Made by a program: the position numbers and the translations under genes
DNA from: Chloroflexota bacterium
Lineage (GTDB): Bacteria > Chloroflexota > Dehalococcoidia > UBA2979
Assembly: GCA_016875695.1 (NCBI GenBank)
Contig: VGPB01000010.1
Location: 1 to 20,814 of the forward strand
Direction of reading: 5' to 3'
Length of the DNA stretch: 20,814 nucleotides
The notes under the pieces: generated by a model
Database searches by the model: none
What the model was told of the DNA's origin: nothing
What the model saw: the letters and a program-made list of their open reading frames with translations, nothing else
Shown here: one piece after another, positions 6,802 through 14,482 of the stretch
Position numbering within the stretch: position 1 is the first letter of the stretch
Layout of the letters: every line of letters starts with the position of its first letter

Positions 6802-6828
6802 GCGTTGCTTGTTGGCTTGCTTGTTACC
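6802..6828 (+). repeat. Right copy of the 27-bp direct repeat bracketing the island (candidate att site)
   Basis: This copy has TTGCTTG at 6805-6811 and 6817-6823, the same 12-base periodicity as in the left copy at 4943-4969, and begins five bases after the recombinase stop. The longest exact shared word in the two regions is GCGTTGCTTGTT (4955-4966 and 6802-6813), which arises from the internal repetition. Confidence 0.5.
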
Positions 6829-6879
6829 CTCTCGGTCGCATCCGGCGTCACGCGGAATCCCGTGTAATCACAGGGCTTC

Positions 6880-9800
6880 CTAACTACAGCCGCTTGTAGC
6901 GCCGCAGTTCATGCACTTCAGACAGGTGCCGTTGCGCACCATCATCAGCTGGCCGCACTCGTCGCAGGGGTCGCCTTCGAAGCCGCGCTGGCGGGCCTGC
7001 GAGACGCGCACGGCCTGTGCGGTGTGCAGCGGGAGCTGCACGAACGTCGGCGCCACGACGGCCGGCGGCAGCTGCGGGACGGGCGCGCCCGGTAGCTCCG
7101 GCGCGGGGGTCGAGGGCGGCTCGGGCGTCGCGGCGGGCGACAGCGGCTGCGTGTGCGGCAGCGCGCTGCCGGGCGCCGGCGCAACCGCCGCACCCGAGCC
7201 GTCGCCTGCCTCGGAGGCGAGCGCCGCGCCCGGCACCGCGGCCGGCGGGTACGCCGCGCGCGACTCGATGTCGAGCTTTGCCGGCGCCTCCAAGGCAAGC
7301 TCCGGCCCGAAGTGCGCCAGGTCATCGCGACCGAGGTAGCTCATCGCCAGCTCGCGGAAGATGTAGTCGATGATCGACGTCGCCATGCGGATGCGGTCGT
7401 GGCCCGCGACGAGGCCGTTCGGCTCGAACTTCTGGAAGATGAACGAGTCCACGTAGGCGTCGAGGGGCACGCCGTGCTGCAGGCCGATCGACACCGCGAT
7501 CGCGAAGCAGTTCATCAGCGCGCCGAACGACGCGCCTTCCTTGGACATCGACACGAAAAGCTCGCCGAGGCGCGGCGCGCCGGTCAGCGGGTCCGGCTGC
7601 GCGAACTCGCCGGTGTGCAGGTAGATCGAGTGGCCGCCCACCTGCGCCTTCTGCGCGTAGCCGCGGCGGCGCGCGGGAAGCGACTCGCGCGCGCCGCGCT
7701 CGAGCTCCGCCGCGTAGCGCGCCGCGATGTGTTGCGCCGCCAGCACCGCGGGATGCTCGGCGGTCCGCTGCTCGGCGGCGGACGCCGCGTCGTCGTCGTC
7801 CGCGTCGAGCTCGTCGTCGGGCGCGTCCCACAGCGCGGAGGCGAGCGGCTGCGAGAGCTTGGAACCGTCGCGGTACAGCGCCAGGGCCTTCACCATGGTG
7901 TCGGCAGCCGCCATGTACACGTCGGCGACGTCCTGCACGGTCGCGTCGAAGGGCAGGTTGATTGTCTTCGAGATCGCGCCGGAGAGGAACGGCTGCGCGC
8001 CAGCCATGATGCGCACATGCGCGAGCGGCGCGATGTAGCGCGTGCCGTACTTGCCGCAGCGGTTCGCGCAGTCGAACACTGCGTAGTGCTCGTCGCGCAG
8101 GTGCGGCGCGCCCTCGACCGTCATGCGGCCGCCGATGTGGTCGTTCGCCTCCTCGATTTCGGCGCGGGTGAAGCCGAGGCCTTCCAGCACGGAGAACGTG
8201 GGGTCGGCGAGCTGCGCGTCGCTGAAGCCTAGCACGTCGCGGCAGAACGCCTCGCCCAGCGCGTAGTGGTTGAAGGCGAACGTGATGTCGAAGGCCGCGG
8301 GCAGCGCCGCGTCGATGGCGTCGAGTAGCGCCGGGGTGAAGCCACGCGCGGCGAGTGACGCGCGGTTGATGTGCGGCGCGCCGTCGAGCGTCGCGGTGCC
8401 CGCGCAGTACGCCACGATTGCGACCGTCTGCTCGGCGCTGTAGCCCAGGCGCCGCAGCGCGCCGGGCACCGACTGGTTGATGATGCGGAAGTAGCCCCCG
8501 CCGGCGAGCTTCTTGAATTTCACGAGCGCGAAGTCCGGCTCGACGCCCGTCGTGTCGCAGTCCATCAGCAGGCCGATCGTGCCCGTCGGCGCGATCAGCG
8601 TCGTCTGCGCGTTGCGGTAGCCGTGTGTCTCGCCGAGCACGAGTGCGCGGTCCCACGCGCGCTGCGCGGCGGTCAGCAGGTCGCGCGGGCACGCGGCTGC
8701 GTCGAGGGGCTGCGGCAGCACGGTCAACTCTTCGTACTCGGACGCGGGGCGCGCGTAGGCAGCGCGCCGGTGGTTGCGCATCACGCGCAGCATCGCCGCG
8801 CGATTCTCTGCGTAGCGCGGGAACGCTCCCAGCGCGGCCGCTAGCTCTGCCGAGGTGGCGTAGGCGACGCCCGTAAGGATCGCGGTGAGCGCGCCCGCCT
8901 GCGCGAGCGCCTCCCCCGAGTCGTACGGGATGCCCTGCACCATGAGCAGCGCGCCGAGGTTCGCGTAGCCGAGGCCGAGCGTGCGGTACTCGTACGAGCG
9001 CTGCGCGATCGGCTGGCTCGGATACTGCGCCATGAGCACCGAGATCTCGAGCACGATCGTCCATAGCCGCGCTGCATGCTCGTACGCGTCGATGTCGAAG
9101 ATGCCGCGCTCCTGGTCGTAGAACGCGAGCAGGTTCAGCGACGCGAGGTTGCACGCCGTGTCGTCGAGGAACATGTACTCGCTGCACGGGTTCGAGGCGT
9201 TGATGCGCCCGCCCGCCGGCGTCGTGTGCCACTCGTTGATCGTCGTATCGTACTGTAGCCCGGGGTCGGCCGACTGCCACGCCGCGTGCGCGATGCGATC
9301 CCAGAGCGCGCGCGCCGGCAGCGTGCGATGCACCGCGCCGTCGGTGCGGCGCGTGAGCTGCCAGTCCGCGCCCGCGCGCACGGCGTTGAGGAAGCGCGCA
9401 TCCACGCGCACTGAGTTGTTCGCGTTCTGGCCGGCGACCGTCAGGTACGCCTCGCCCTGCCAGTCCGTGTCGAATTCGCGCAGCGCGAGCGGCGCGGCGC
9501 CGTGCTGCGCGAGTTGCAGCGCGCGCTGGATGTACGCCTCCGGCACGCTGTCGCGCCGCGCGCGCGCGATCGCGCGGCGCAGCGGGCGGTTCGTCGCCGC
9601 GTCGAAGCCGCCTGCAGCGGCCTCGACGACGGCCGCGAGCGCGCGGCGGATCACGCGCGAGCCCGCGACCAGCGCGGCGACCTTCTGCTCCTCGACAGCC
9701 TTCCAGTCGACGAACGTCTCGACGTCGGGGTGGTCGGCGTCGACGATCACCATCTTGGCCGCGCGCCGCGTGGTGCCGCCCGACTTGATCGCGCCGGCCG

Positions 9801-10569
9801 CACGGTCGCCGATCTTCAGGAACGACATCAGTCCGGACGAGCGGCCGCCGCCGGACAGCGGCTCGCCCTCGCCGCGGAGGGCGGAGAAGTTGGAGCCGGT
9901 GCCGGAGCCGTACTTGAAGATGCGCGCCTCGCGCGTCCACAGGTCCATGATCCCGCCGTCGTTGACCAGGTCGTCGGCGACCGACTGGATGAAGCACGCG
10001 TGCGGCTGTGGGCGCTCGTACGCGCTCGTTGACGCCGTGAGCTCGCCCGAGGCGGGGTCGACGTACCAGTGGCCCTGCGCCGGGCCGGTGATGCCGTACG
10101 CCCAGTGCAGGCCCGTGTTGAACCACTGCGGCGAGTTCGGCGCCGCGCGCTGCGTGGCGAGCATGTGGCACAGCTCGTCGTAGAACGCCGCCGCGTCATC
10201 CTCCGCGTCGAAGTAGCCGTGCTTCCAGCCCCAGTACGTCCAGGTGCCGGCGAGGCGGTGGAAGGCCTGCCGCGCGTCGGTCTCGCCGTCGGAGTCGTGG
10301 GCGTGCGGCTCGGGCTCGGAGCGCCAGAGCCACGGCGGCACGTCGGCCTCCCACGCATGGCGCAGCGCGGAGGGCACGCCGCGCTTGCGCAGGTACTTCT
10401 GCGCCATGATGTCGACGGCGACCTGCGACCAGGCGGTCGGCATCTGCAACGCGGACGCCTCGAACACCGCCGAGCCGTCCGGATTGACGATGCGCGACTC
10501 GCGGGTGGCGAACTCGACGCCTGCGTAAGGGTCGTGGCCGGGGCGAGTGAAGCGGCGAGCGATGCGCAT
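6880..10569 (-). CDS. nrdJ: Class II (adenosylcobalamin-dependent) ribonucleotide reductase
   Basis: The 1229-residue enzyme reduces ribonucleotides to deoxyribonucleotides using adenosylcobalamin, with no need for oxygen or a second subunit. Key residues are present: C192 in PHACFIQSV and C473 in DDTACNLAS as the redox pair, and the active-site triad N460, C462 and E464 in NPCSEYMFLDD. The GSGTGSNFS loop is at 221-229. A Pro/Ala-rich linker (about 1110-1185) leads to a C-terminal zinc ribbon with Cys at 1202, 1205, 1216, 1219, 1222 and 1228, typical of long NrdJ proteins. There is no intein. The ATG at 10569 follows AGGAGG at good spacing. Transcription should start from the promoter at 10695-10723, leaving a leader of about 118 bases. 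No cobalamin riboswitch core is visible in it. Confidence 0.97.
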   Translation of the reverse strand: MRIARRFTRPGHDPYAGVEFATRESRIVNPDGSAVFEASALQMPTAWSQVAVDIMAQKYLRKRGVPSALRHAWEADVPPWLWRSEPEPHAHDSDGETDARQAFHRLAGTWTYWGWKHGYFDAEDDAAAFYDELCHMLATQRAAPNSPQWFNTGLHWAYGITGPAQGHWYVDPASGELTASTSAYERPQPHACFIQSVADDLVNDGGIMDLWTREARIFKYGSGTGSNFSALRGEGEPLSGGGRSSGLMSFLKIGDRAAGAIKSGGTTRRAAKMVIVDADHPDVETFVDWKAVEEQKVAALVAGSRVIRRALAAVVEAAAGGFDAATNRPLRRAIARARRDSVPEAYIQRALQLAQHGAAPLALREFDTDWQGEAYLTVAGQNANNSVRVDARFLNAVRAGADWQLTRRTDGAVHRTLPARALWDRIAHAAWQSADPGLQYDTTINEWHTTPAGGRINASNPCSEYMFLDDTACNLASLNLLAFYDQERGIFDIDAYEHAARLWTIVLEISVLMAQYPSQPIAQRSYEYRTLGLGYANLGALLMVQGIPYDSGEALAQAGALTAILTGVAYATSAELAAALGAFPRYAENRAAMLRVMRNHRRAAYARPASEYEELTVLPQPLDAAACPRDLLTAAQRAWDRALVLGETHGYRNAQTTLIAPTGTIGLLMDCDTTGVEPDFALVKFKKLAGGGYFRIINQSVPGALRRLGYSAEQTVAIVAYCAGTATLDGAPHINRASLAARGFTPALLDAIDAALPAAFDITFAFNHYALGEAFCRDVLGFSDAQLADPTFSVLEGLGFTRAEIEEANDHIGGRMTVEGAPHLRDEHYAVFDCANRCGKYGTRYIAPLAHVRIMAGAQPFLSGAISKTINLPFDATVQDVADVYMAAADTMVKALALYRDGSKLSQPLASALWDAPDDELDADDDDAASAAEQRTAEHPAVLAAQHIAARYAAELERGARESLPARRRGYAQKAQVGGHSIYLHTGEFAQPDPLTGAPRLGELFVSMSKEGASFGALMNCFAIAVSIGLQHGVPLDAYVDSFIFQKFEPNGLVAGHDRIRMATSIIDYIFRELAMSYLGRDDLAHFGPELALEAPAKLDIESRAAYPPAAVPGAALASEAGDGSGAAVAPAPGSALPHTQPLSPAATPEPPSTPAPELPGAPVPQLPPAVVAPTFVQLPLHTAQAVRVSQARQRGFEGDPCDECGQLMMVRNGTCLKCMNCGATSGCS

Positions 10570-10629
10570 CCGTGCCTCCTGTCGAGGCTGTGCGAGCCCG
10601 GTGCGCTAGCCGGTCGGATGGGGCTGGCG

Positions 10630-10659
10630 CGCGGGCCCACAGGCTTATGGGAAACCGCG
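10630..10659 (-). promoter_or_regulatory. Hairpin in the nrdJ leader
   Basis: Outer arms CGCGG/CCGCG and inner arms CCCA/TGGG form a nine-pair stem with a small internal loop and an eight-base loop, about 60 bases before the nrdJ start. It could influence translation or be incidental in GC-rich DNA. It does not match the conserved core of known cobalamin riboswitches. Confidence 0.25.
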
Positions 10660-10694
10660 TACCCGCGTAAGCAGTAACACGCGGCCGGATGGGG

Positions 10695-10723
10695 ACTGTA
10701 GGCCTCGCGGGGCAGCCCGTCAA
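10695..10723 (-). promoter_or_regulatory. Sigma-70-type promoter of nrdJ
   Basis: On the minus strand TTGACG (10718-10723) is followed after exactly 17 bases by TACAGT (10695-10700). This is the best -35/-10 pair in the window. It lies between the TetR stop and nrdJ, so nrdJ is probably transcribed on its own. Confidence 0.6.
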
Positions 10724-10788
10724 TGCGCGCAAGCGGGTGAGCATCTCGAGGCCCTGGCGACGCCGTTGTGATGACGCTGGCCCGGCGC

Positions 10789-11421
10789 TCAGCCGCCGCG
10801 GGCCGGCCGCTCGACCACGAATGCGCCCCGCGCCGCGCGCTTCATCCAGCGCGCGTACTCGCGCTCGGACCAGCCACGATCGATGGTTAGCGCCTCCCAC
10901 GTGGGAATCGAGAGCATCGCCCCTAGCAGGTCCGCCGCGCGTGCCGGCCGCCACCCGGGCGCGAGCAGCCCGTCGCGGCGGAGCGCTTCGACGATGAACC
11001 CGCAGCGGTCGCGCACCAGCGCCATGCGGTCGTCCCAGGCGGCCGCGGCCGCGCTGTCCGTCACGTGCAGCTCCAGCAGCGCGCGGGCGAGGCCGTGGAT
11101 GCGTGGGACGTAGCCCCCCCAGAACTCGATGTACGCGTCGAGGAGATCGAGGCTTCCCCGTGCGCGCTCGACGCGCGCGAGCCGCCGTTCGAGCCCCTCT
11201 ACCGCATCGGCGTGGCGTACGGTCGCGATGAGCAGCGCGGCGCGCGTGGGGTAGTGGAGGTAGACGGCTTGCCGCGCGACGCCGGCGGCGGCGGCGACGT
11301 CGGCGACGCGGACGCCCTGCCCGCGGCGCTTCTGTAGCAGCTGGCGGGCGGCGTCCAGGATGCGCTCGGGCGCGCCGGCGCCGCCGTCGCGCTGGGGCCT
11401 GCTGGAGTGCGTGGTCGCCAC
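10789..11421 (-). CDS. TetR-family transcriptional regulator
   Basis: The 210-residue product has the TetR N-terminal DNA-binding domain: ERILDAARQLLQKRRGQGVRVADVA (helices 1-2), then GVARQAVYLHYPTRAALL (about 47-64) as the recognition helix-turn-helix, followed by an all-helical ligand domain. The start is taken as GTG at 11421 (MATTHSSRPQR), which puts the first helix at residue 19, normal for the family. The frame stays open upstream only as antisense of the neighbouring gene. The first ten or so codons overlap the monooxygenase remnant on the other strand, so the native start may have been replaced. It may once have regulated that enzyme. Its stop is 219 bases before nrdJ; control of nrdJ is not implied. 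Confidence 0.85.
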   Translation of the reverse strand: MATTHSSRPQRDGGAGAPERILDAARQLLQKRRGQGVRVADVAAAAGVARQAVYLHYPTRAALLIATVRHADAVEGLERRLARVERARGSLDLLDAYIEFWGGYVPRIHGLARALLELHVTDSAAAAAWDDRMALVRDRCGFIVEALRRDGLLAPGWRPARAADLLGAMLSIPTWEALTIDRGWSEREYARWMKRAARGAFVVERPARGG

Positions 11422-12442
11422 GGGCGCGCAGCCGGTGACCGAGTGCGCGTCGGACTTCGGCGACTTCACGCTCGCCGTGGCGGTCCCGACGGAGGATGGC
11501 GTGCCCGCGGGCATCGGGCCGCGCCGCAGCGCGCTGGACGCCGTGTTGGTGCAGGCGGTGGTCGCCGCGGGCGCCGAGCTGCACGAGCGCGCCACCGTCG
11601 CGGCGCTGGTGCAGGACGGTGTGCGCGTGCGCGGGGCGCGCGTGCGCACGCTGAAGGGCGGCGCGGCGTAGTTCACCGCACCGGTCGTCGTCGACGCAGA
11701 CGGTAAGCACTCGACGATCGCGCGGCTCGCCGGCGCGCCTGCCTACCGCGAGCGGCCGGCGCTCACGTGCTGGTACTACAGCTACTGGGATGGGCTGGCC
11801 ACGCGCGCGCTCGAGGCGTACCGGCGCCCGGGCGCGGCGATGTTCGTCTTCCCGACGAACGATGCTCGCACGCTGGTCGCGACCGGCTGGCCGCACTCGG
11901 AGTTCGAGCGCGTGCGCCGCGACATCGACACGGCATCGCTCGCTACGCTCGGGGCGATCCCTGCGCTGCGTGAACGGTTGGCCGGCGCGAGCCGCACTGA
12001 GCGCTACTACGGCATGGCGGACCTGCCGAACTTCTTCTGCCAGCCCTGCGGCCCCGGCTGGGTGCTGGTGGGCGACGCGGGGCACCACACCGATCCGCTC
12101 AGCGCGCGCGGGATCAGCAACGCGCTCGCCGACGCCGAGCGAGCGGCCGAGGCGATCGCCGACGGTCTCACCGGCAACGAGACGATCGAGGCGGCGCTCG
12201 CCGGCTACTGGCGCGAGCGCGACGCGCGCGCGATCCCCGACCACGAGCTCAACATGGCGGAAGCGCAGCTCGAGCACGTCGCGCCGGCCGCGCTCGCGCT
12301 GCGCGCCGCGCTGCGCAACGACCCGGAGGAGGCCGGCCGCTTCTACGCCGCGCGGTTCGGGGTCACGCCGCTCCACGAGTACATGGCGCCCGAGCACCTG
12401 CGCAGCGTCGTCGCGCGCGCCACGGCGGTGGCCGCTCGCTAG
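11390..12442 (+). pseudogene. FAD-dependent monooxygenase/reductase, 5'-truncated with in-frame stop
   Basis: Frame 2 reads as a group A flavoprotein monooxygenase (geranylgeranyl-reductase/PHBH fold): RWGLLECVVATG at the left edge, then VVVDADGKHSTIARLAGA (the DG motif), PALTCWYYSYW, and GPGWVLVGDAGHHTDPLSAR (the GD motif that binds FAD ribityl). A TAG at 11669-11671 interrupts the frame between GGAA and FTAPVVV, while homology continues on both sides. The N-terminal GxGxxG Rossmann segment, about 100 residues, is absent; the sequence to the left belongs to the TetR gene on the other strand. A shorter ATG-initiated product from 11840 would lack FAD binding. It converges on the aminopeptidase gene with 11 bases between the stops. 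Confidence 0.8.
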
Positions 12443-12453
12443 CGCGGGCCGCG

Positions 12454-13857
12454 CTACGCCGGCGCAGCGCCGGCCAGCGCCTCGAGCTCCGCGGGCGCGC
12501 TGGGGATGCCGCGCGATAGGTTCTCGTGGCCGGTGCGCGTGACGAGGATGTCGTCCTCGATGCGCACGCCGATGCCCCGCAGCGCGCGCGGCGCCTTCGC
12601 GTCCGGCGCGATGTACAGCCCGGGCTCCACCGTCAGCACCATCCCGGGACGCAGCACCACCGAAGCGGTGGGCTTGCTGTCGGCGCCGTCCGCTCCCGGC
12701 GGCTCGCGGTACGCGCCCACGTCGTGCACGTCCAGGCCCAGCCAGTGCGACGTCGCGTGCATGAAATAAGGCCGGTACGCGGCGTCCTTCGTCAGCTGCG
12801 CGCGCGTACCCCGGAGCACGCCGAGGTCGCGCAGTCCGTCGACAATCACACGCAGCGCGCGCTCGTGCACCTCGTGGAAGCGTACGCCCGGCGCGACGAG
12901 CGCGATCGCCGCGGCCTGGGCGGCGAGCACCACGTCGTACACCGCGCGCTGCGCGGCGCTGAAGCGCCCGTTGGCGGGGAACGTGCGCGTGACGTCGGCG
13001 CCGTAGTAGTCGTACTCGGCGCCCGTGTCCAGCAGCAGCAGTTCGCCGTCACGGATCTCCGCGCGGTTCGCCGTGTAGTGCAGCGTGCAGGCGTTGGCGC
13101 CGGCGGCGACGATCGAGGGGAAGCCGTTGCGCGGCGAGCCGAGGCGCCGGTACTCCGCCTCGAGCACCGCCTGCACCTCGTACTCGTGCAGGCCGGGACG
13201 CGTCGCGCGCATCGCCGCGGCGATCCCCGCGCCCGTGATGTCGATGGCGCGCCGCAGCGCCGCCACCTCCTCCGCCGACTTTACCACGCGCTGCGCCGCC
13301 ACCAGCGCGAACGGGTCCAGCACGCGCTCGATCGCCGTCGCGCCGCGCTGTGCCATGCCCCGGCGCGCCGCGATCGTGCGCGTCAGCAGCCGCTCCACGC
13401 GCTCGTCCGCCCCGAACGAGTAGTACACCGTGTCGCAGCCGTCGAGCAGCTGCGGCAGCCGCTGGTCGAGCTCCTCGACGGGGTACGCCGCGTCCGCGCC
13501 GTACCGCTCGACCGCGCCCTCCACGCCCGCCCGCGGGCCTACCCAGATCGCCATCGCCGGGTCGTGGGGCCGCACGAACAGGACGTAGGGCTGCGCGTGC
13601 CCCGGGCGCAGCAGCGCGACCGCGTCGGGCTCCTCAAAGCCGGTGAGGTAGTAGAACGTCGAGGGCTGGCGGAACTCGTGCTCGACGTCGCCGTTGCGCA
13701 TCGCGTCGTGGCCGGCGGCGAACAGCGCCGCCGTACGGCGGCCGGCGCGCGCCAGCTCCCGCGCGAGGCGCGCGCGGCGCCGGGCGAACGCGTCAAAGGC
13801 GCGTGGCGTCGCCGGCGCCCGAGCCGGCCGGGCGCCGCTCGCCCCACGAGGGCTCAC
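12454..13857 (-). CDS. pepP: Xaa-Pro aminopeptidase (aminopeptidase P, M24B)
   Basis: The enzyme removes the N-terminal residue from peptides with proline in second position. It has 467 residues: an N-terminal AMP_N domain (about 20-150, with REFQ-like EFRQPSTFYYLTGFEEPDA) and a pita-bread catalytic domain. The five metal ligands are seen: D277 in LLLDTGAEYDYYGAD, D288, H371 in HATSHWLGLDVHD, E411 in LTVEPGLYI and E434 in GVRIEDD. The start is placed at GTG 13857, eight bases after the preceding gene's stop; earlier in-frame starts would overlap that gene entirely. Close spacing suggests co-transcription with it. The 3' end converges on the monooxygenase remnant. Confidence 0.92.
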   Translation of the reverse strand: MSPRGASGARPARAPATPRAFDAFARRRARLARELARAGRRTAALFAAGHDAMRNGDVEHEFRQPSTFYYLTGFEEPDAVALLRPGHAQPYVLFVRPHDPAMAIWVGPRAGVEGAVERYGADAAYPVEELDQRLPQLLDGCDTVYYSFGADERVERLLTRTIAARRGMAQRGATAIERVLDPFALVAAQRVVKSAEEVAALRRAIDITGAGIAAAMRATRPGLHEYEVQAVLEAEYRRLGSPRNGFPSIVAAGANACTLHYTANRAEIRDGELLLLDTGAEYDYYGADVTRTFPANGRFSAAQRAVYDVVLAAQAAAIALVAPGVRFHEVHERALRVIVDGLRDLGVLRGTRAQLTKDAAYRPYFMHATSHWLGLDVHDVGAYREPPGADGADSKPTASVVLRPGMVLTVEPGLYIAPDAKAPRALRGIGVRIEDDILVTRTGHENLSRGIPSAPAELEALAGAAPA

Positions 13858-13865
13858 CCCTGCGC

Positions 13866-14165
13866 CTAGCGCGAAGCCGTGCGGGCGCCGCGCGGCGCGG
13901 CCGCCGCCGCCCGCCTCGAGATGCGCTTCCACACCAGAGTCTGCTGCTGCTCGTCGGTCCAGGTGGAGCGCACCTTCAGGCCGAGCTCTTTGGAGGCCTC
14001 CTGCAGCAGCCGCTTCACGGTCGTGGGCTTCTCGTTGGGCTGCAGCTCGATCTTGCCGGCATCCATGGTGCGCAAGGCTTCTACGTAGCGGCGCCGTTCT
14101 TCGGCGTTCTGGCGGCCGCGCCCAATCACGACGTCGACGGGGGCCATCTTCGTGAATTTCGCCAT
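13866..14165 (-). CDS. Small basic protein of unknown function, 99 residues
   Basis: The product begins MAKFTKMAPVDVVIGRGRQ. The body (NAEERRRYVEALRTMDAGKI, then KPTTVKRLLQEASKELGLKV) is charged, with predicted short helices and a conserved-looking STWTDEQQQTLVWKR segment, followed by a disordered Arg/Ala tail. I cannot name a family. The ATG at 14165 is chosen because a GGAAAGGAA lies upstream and a -10 is found 54 bases away; longer in-frame extension runs into the tRNA gene. Coding character is good on this strand while the other frames give only low-complexity shadows. A nucleic-acid-binding role would fit its charge but is a guess. Confidence 0.75.
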   Translation of the reverse strand: MAKFTKMAPVDVVIGRGRQNAEERRRYVEALRTMDAGKIELQPNEKPTTVKRLLQEASKELGLKVRSTWTDEQQQTLVWKRISRRAAAAAPRGARTASR

Positions 14166-14219
14166 GTCGGGGGCGGTTCCTTTCCACGACTGTCCGTTGT
14201 TGTTGGGCGTGCGCCAACC

Positions 14220-14225
14220 ACTATA
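14220..14225 (-). promoter_or_regulatory. Candidate -10 of the small-protein/pepP unit
   Basis: On the minus strand the hexamer is TATAGT, in the context CCGCTATAGTG, identical over 11 bases to the context of the -10 before the VOC gene at 19021. It lies between tRNA-Arg and the small protein. No clear -35 is present. Confidence 0.45.
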
Positions 14226-14335
14226 GCGGATGCGAGTTTCAGGGTCTTCACGGCACGCCGATGCGCGCGTTTGCGGCGGCGCTGCGAACGCCGCGCTCGC
14301 GATGGCCCAATATTGCGCGGGAATCAGCACAGACG

Positions 14336-14410
14336 TGGTGCCCCCGCCAGGACTCGAACCTGGGCGCACGGTTTAGGAAACCGCTGCTCTATCCACTGAG
14401 CTACGAGGGC
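14336..14410 (-). tRNA. tRNA-Arg (anticodon CCT), CCA encoded
   Basis: On the minus strand a full cloverleaf of 75 bases can be drawn. The acceptor stem GCCCTCG pairs with CGGGGGC with one U-G pair. The D arm is GCTC-AGTGGATA-GAGC. The anticodon stem GCGGT/ACCGT carries the loop TTCCTAA with anticodon CCT, reading AGG codons. The T arm is CCAGG-TTCGAGT-CCTGG, and the 3' end is ACCA. A GC hairpin at 14276-14294 downstream may end the transcript. Confidence 0.95.
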
Positions 14411-14482
14411 ATGCGCCGGTCGCCTCAAGAATCCGGCAATGCGCGCGCCTTCGCAAGGCGCGCGCTCGGTCGCCGCGCCGCG

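Noticed and set aside
6829..6879. Imperfect inverted repeat CCCGTG...CACAGGG after nrdJ as a terminator
   Set aside because: The stem is only six pairs with a bulge and no T tract; too weak to annotate.
7322..10171. Very long minus-strand open frame (949 codons) inside nrdJ
   Set aside because: It is an alternate-frame shadow of nrdJ on the same strand; the translation is Arg/Ala/Pro-rich with no domain, a common artefact at this GC content.
6880..10569. Intein within nrdJ
   Set aside because: Reductase motifs run continuously and total length is normal; no intein blocks are seen.
10196..12397. 733-codon minus-strand open frame across nrdJ, the TetR gene and the monooxygenase remnant
   Set aside because: It crosses three recognisable genes in the wrong frames and shows only low-complexity sequence.
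14336..14410. tRNA-Arg as an integration site
   Set aside because: No recombinase, repeat of the tRNA 3' end or foreign-looking block is next to it.
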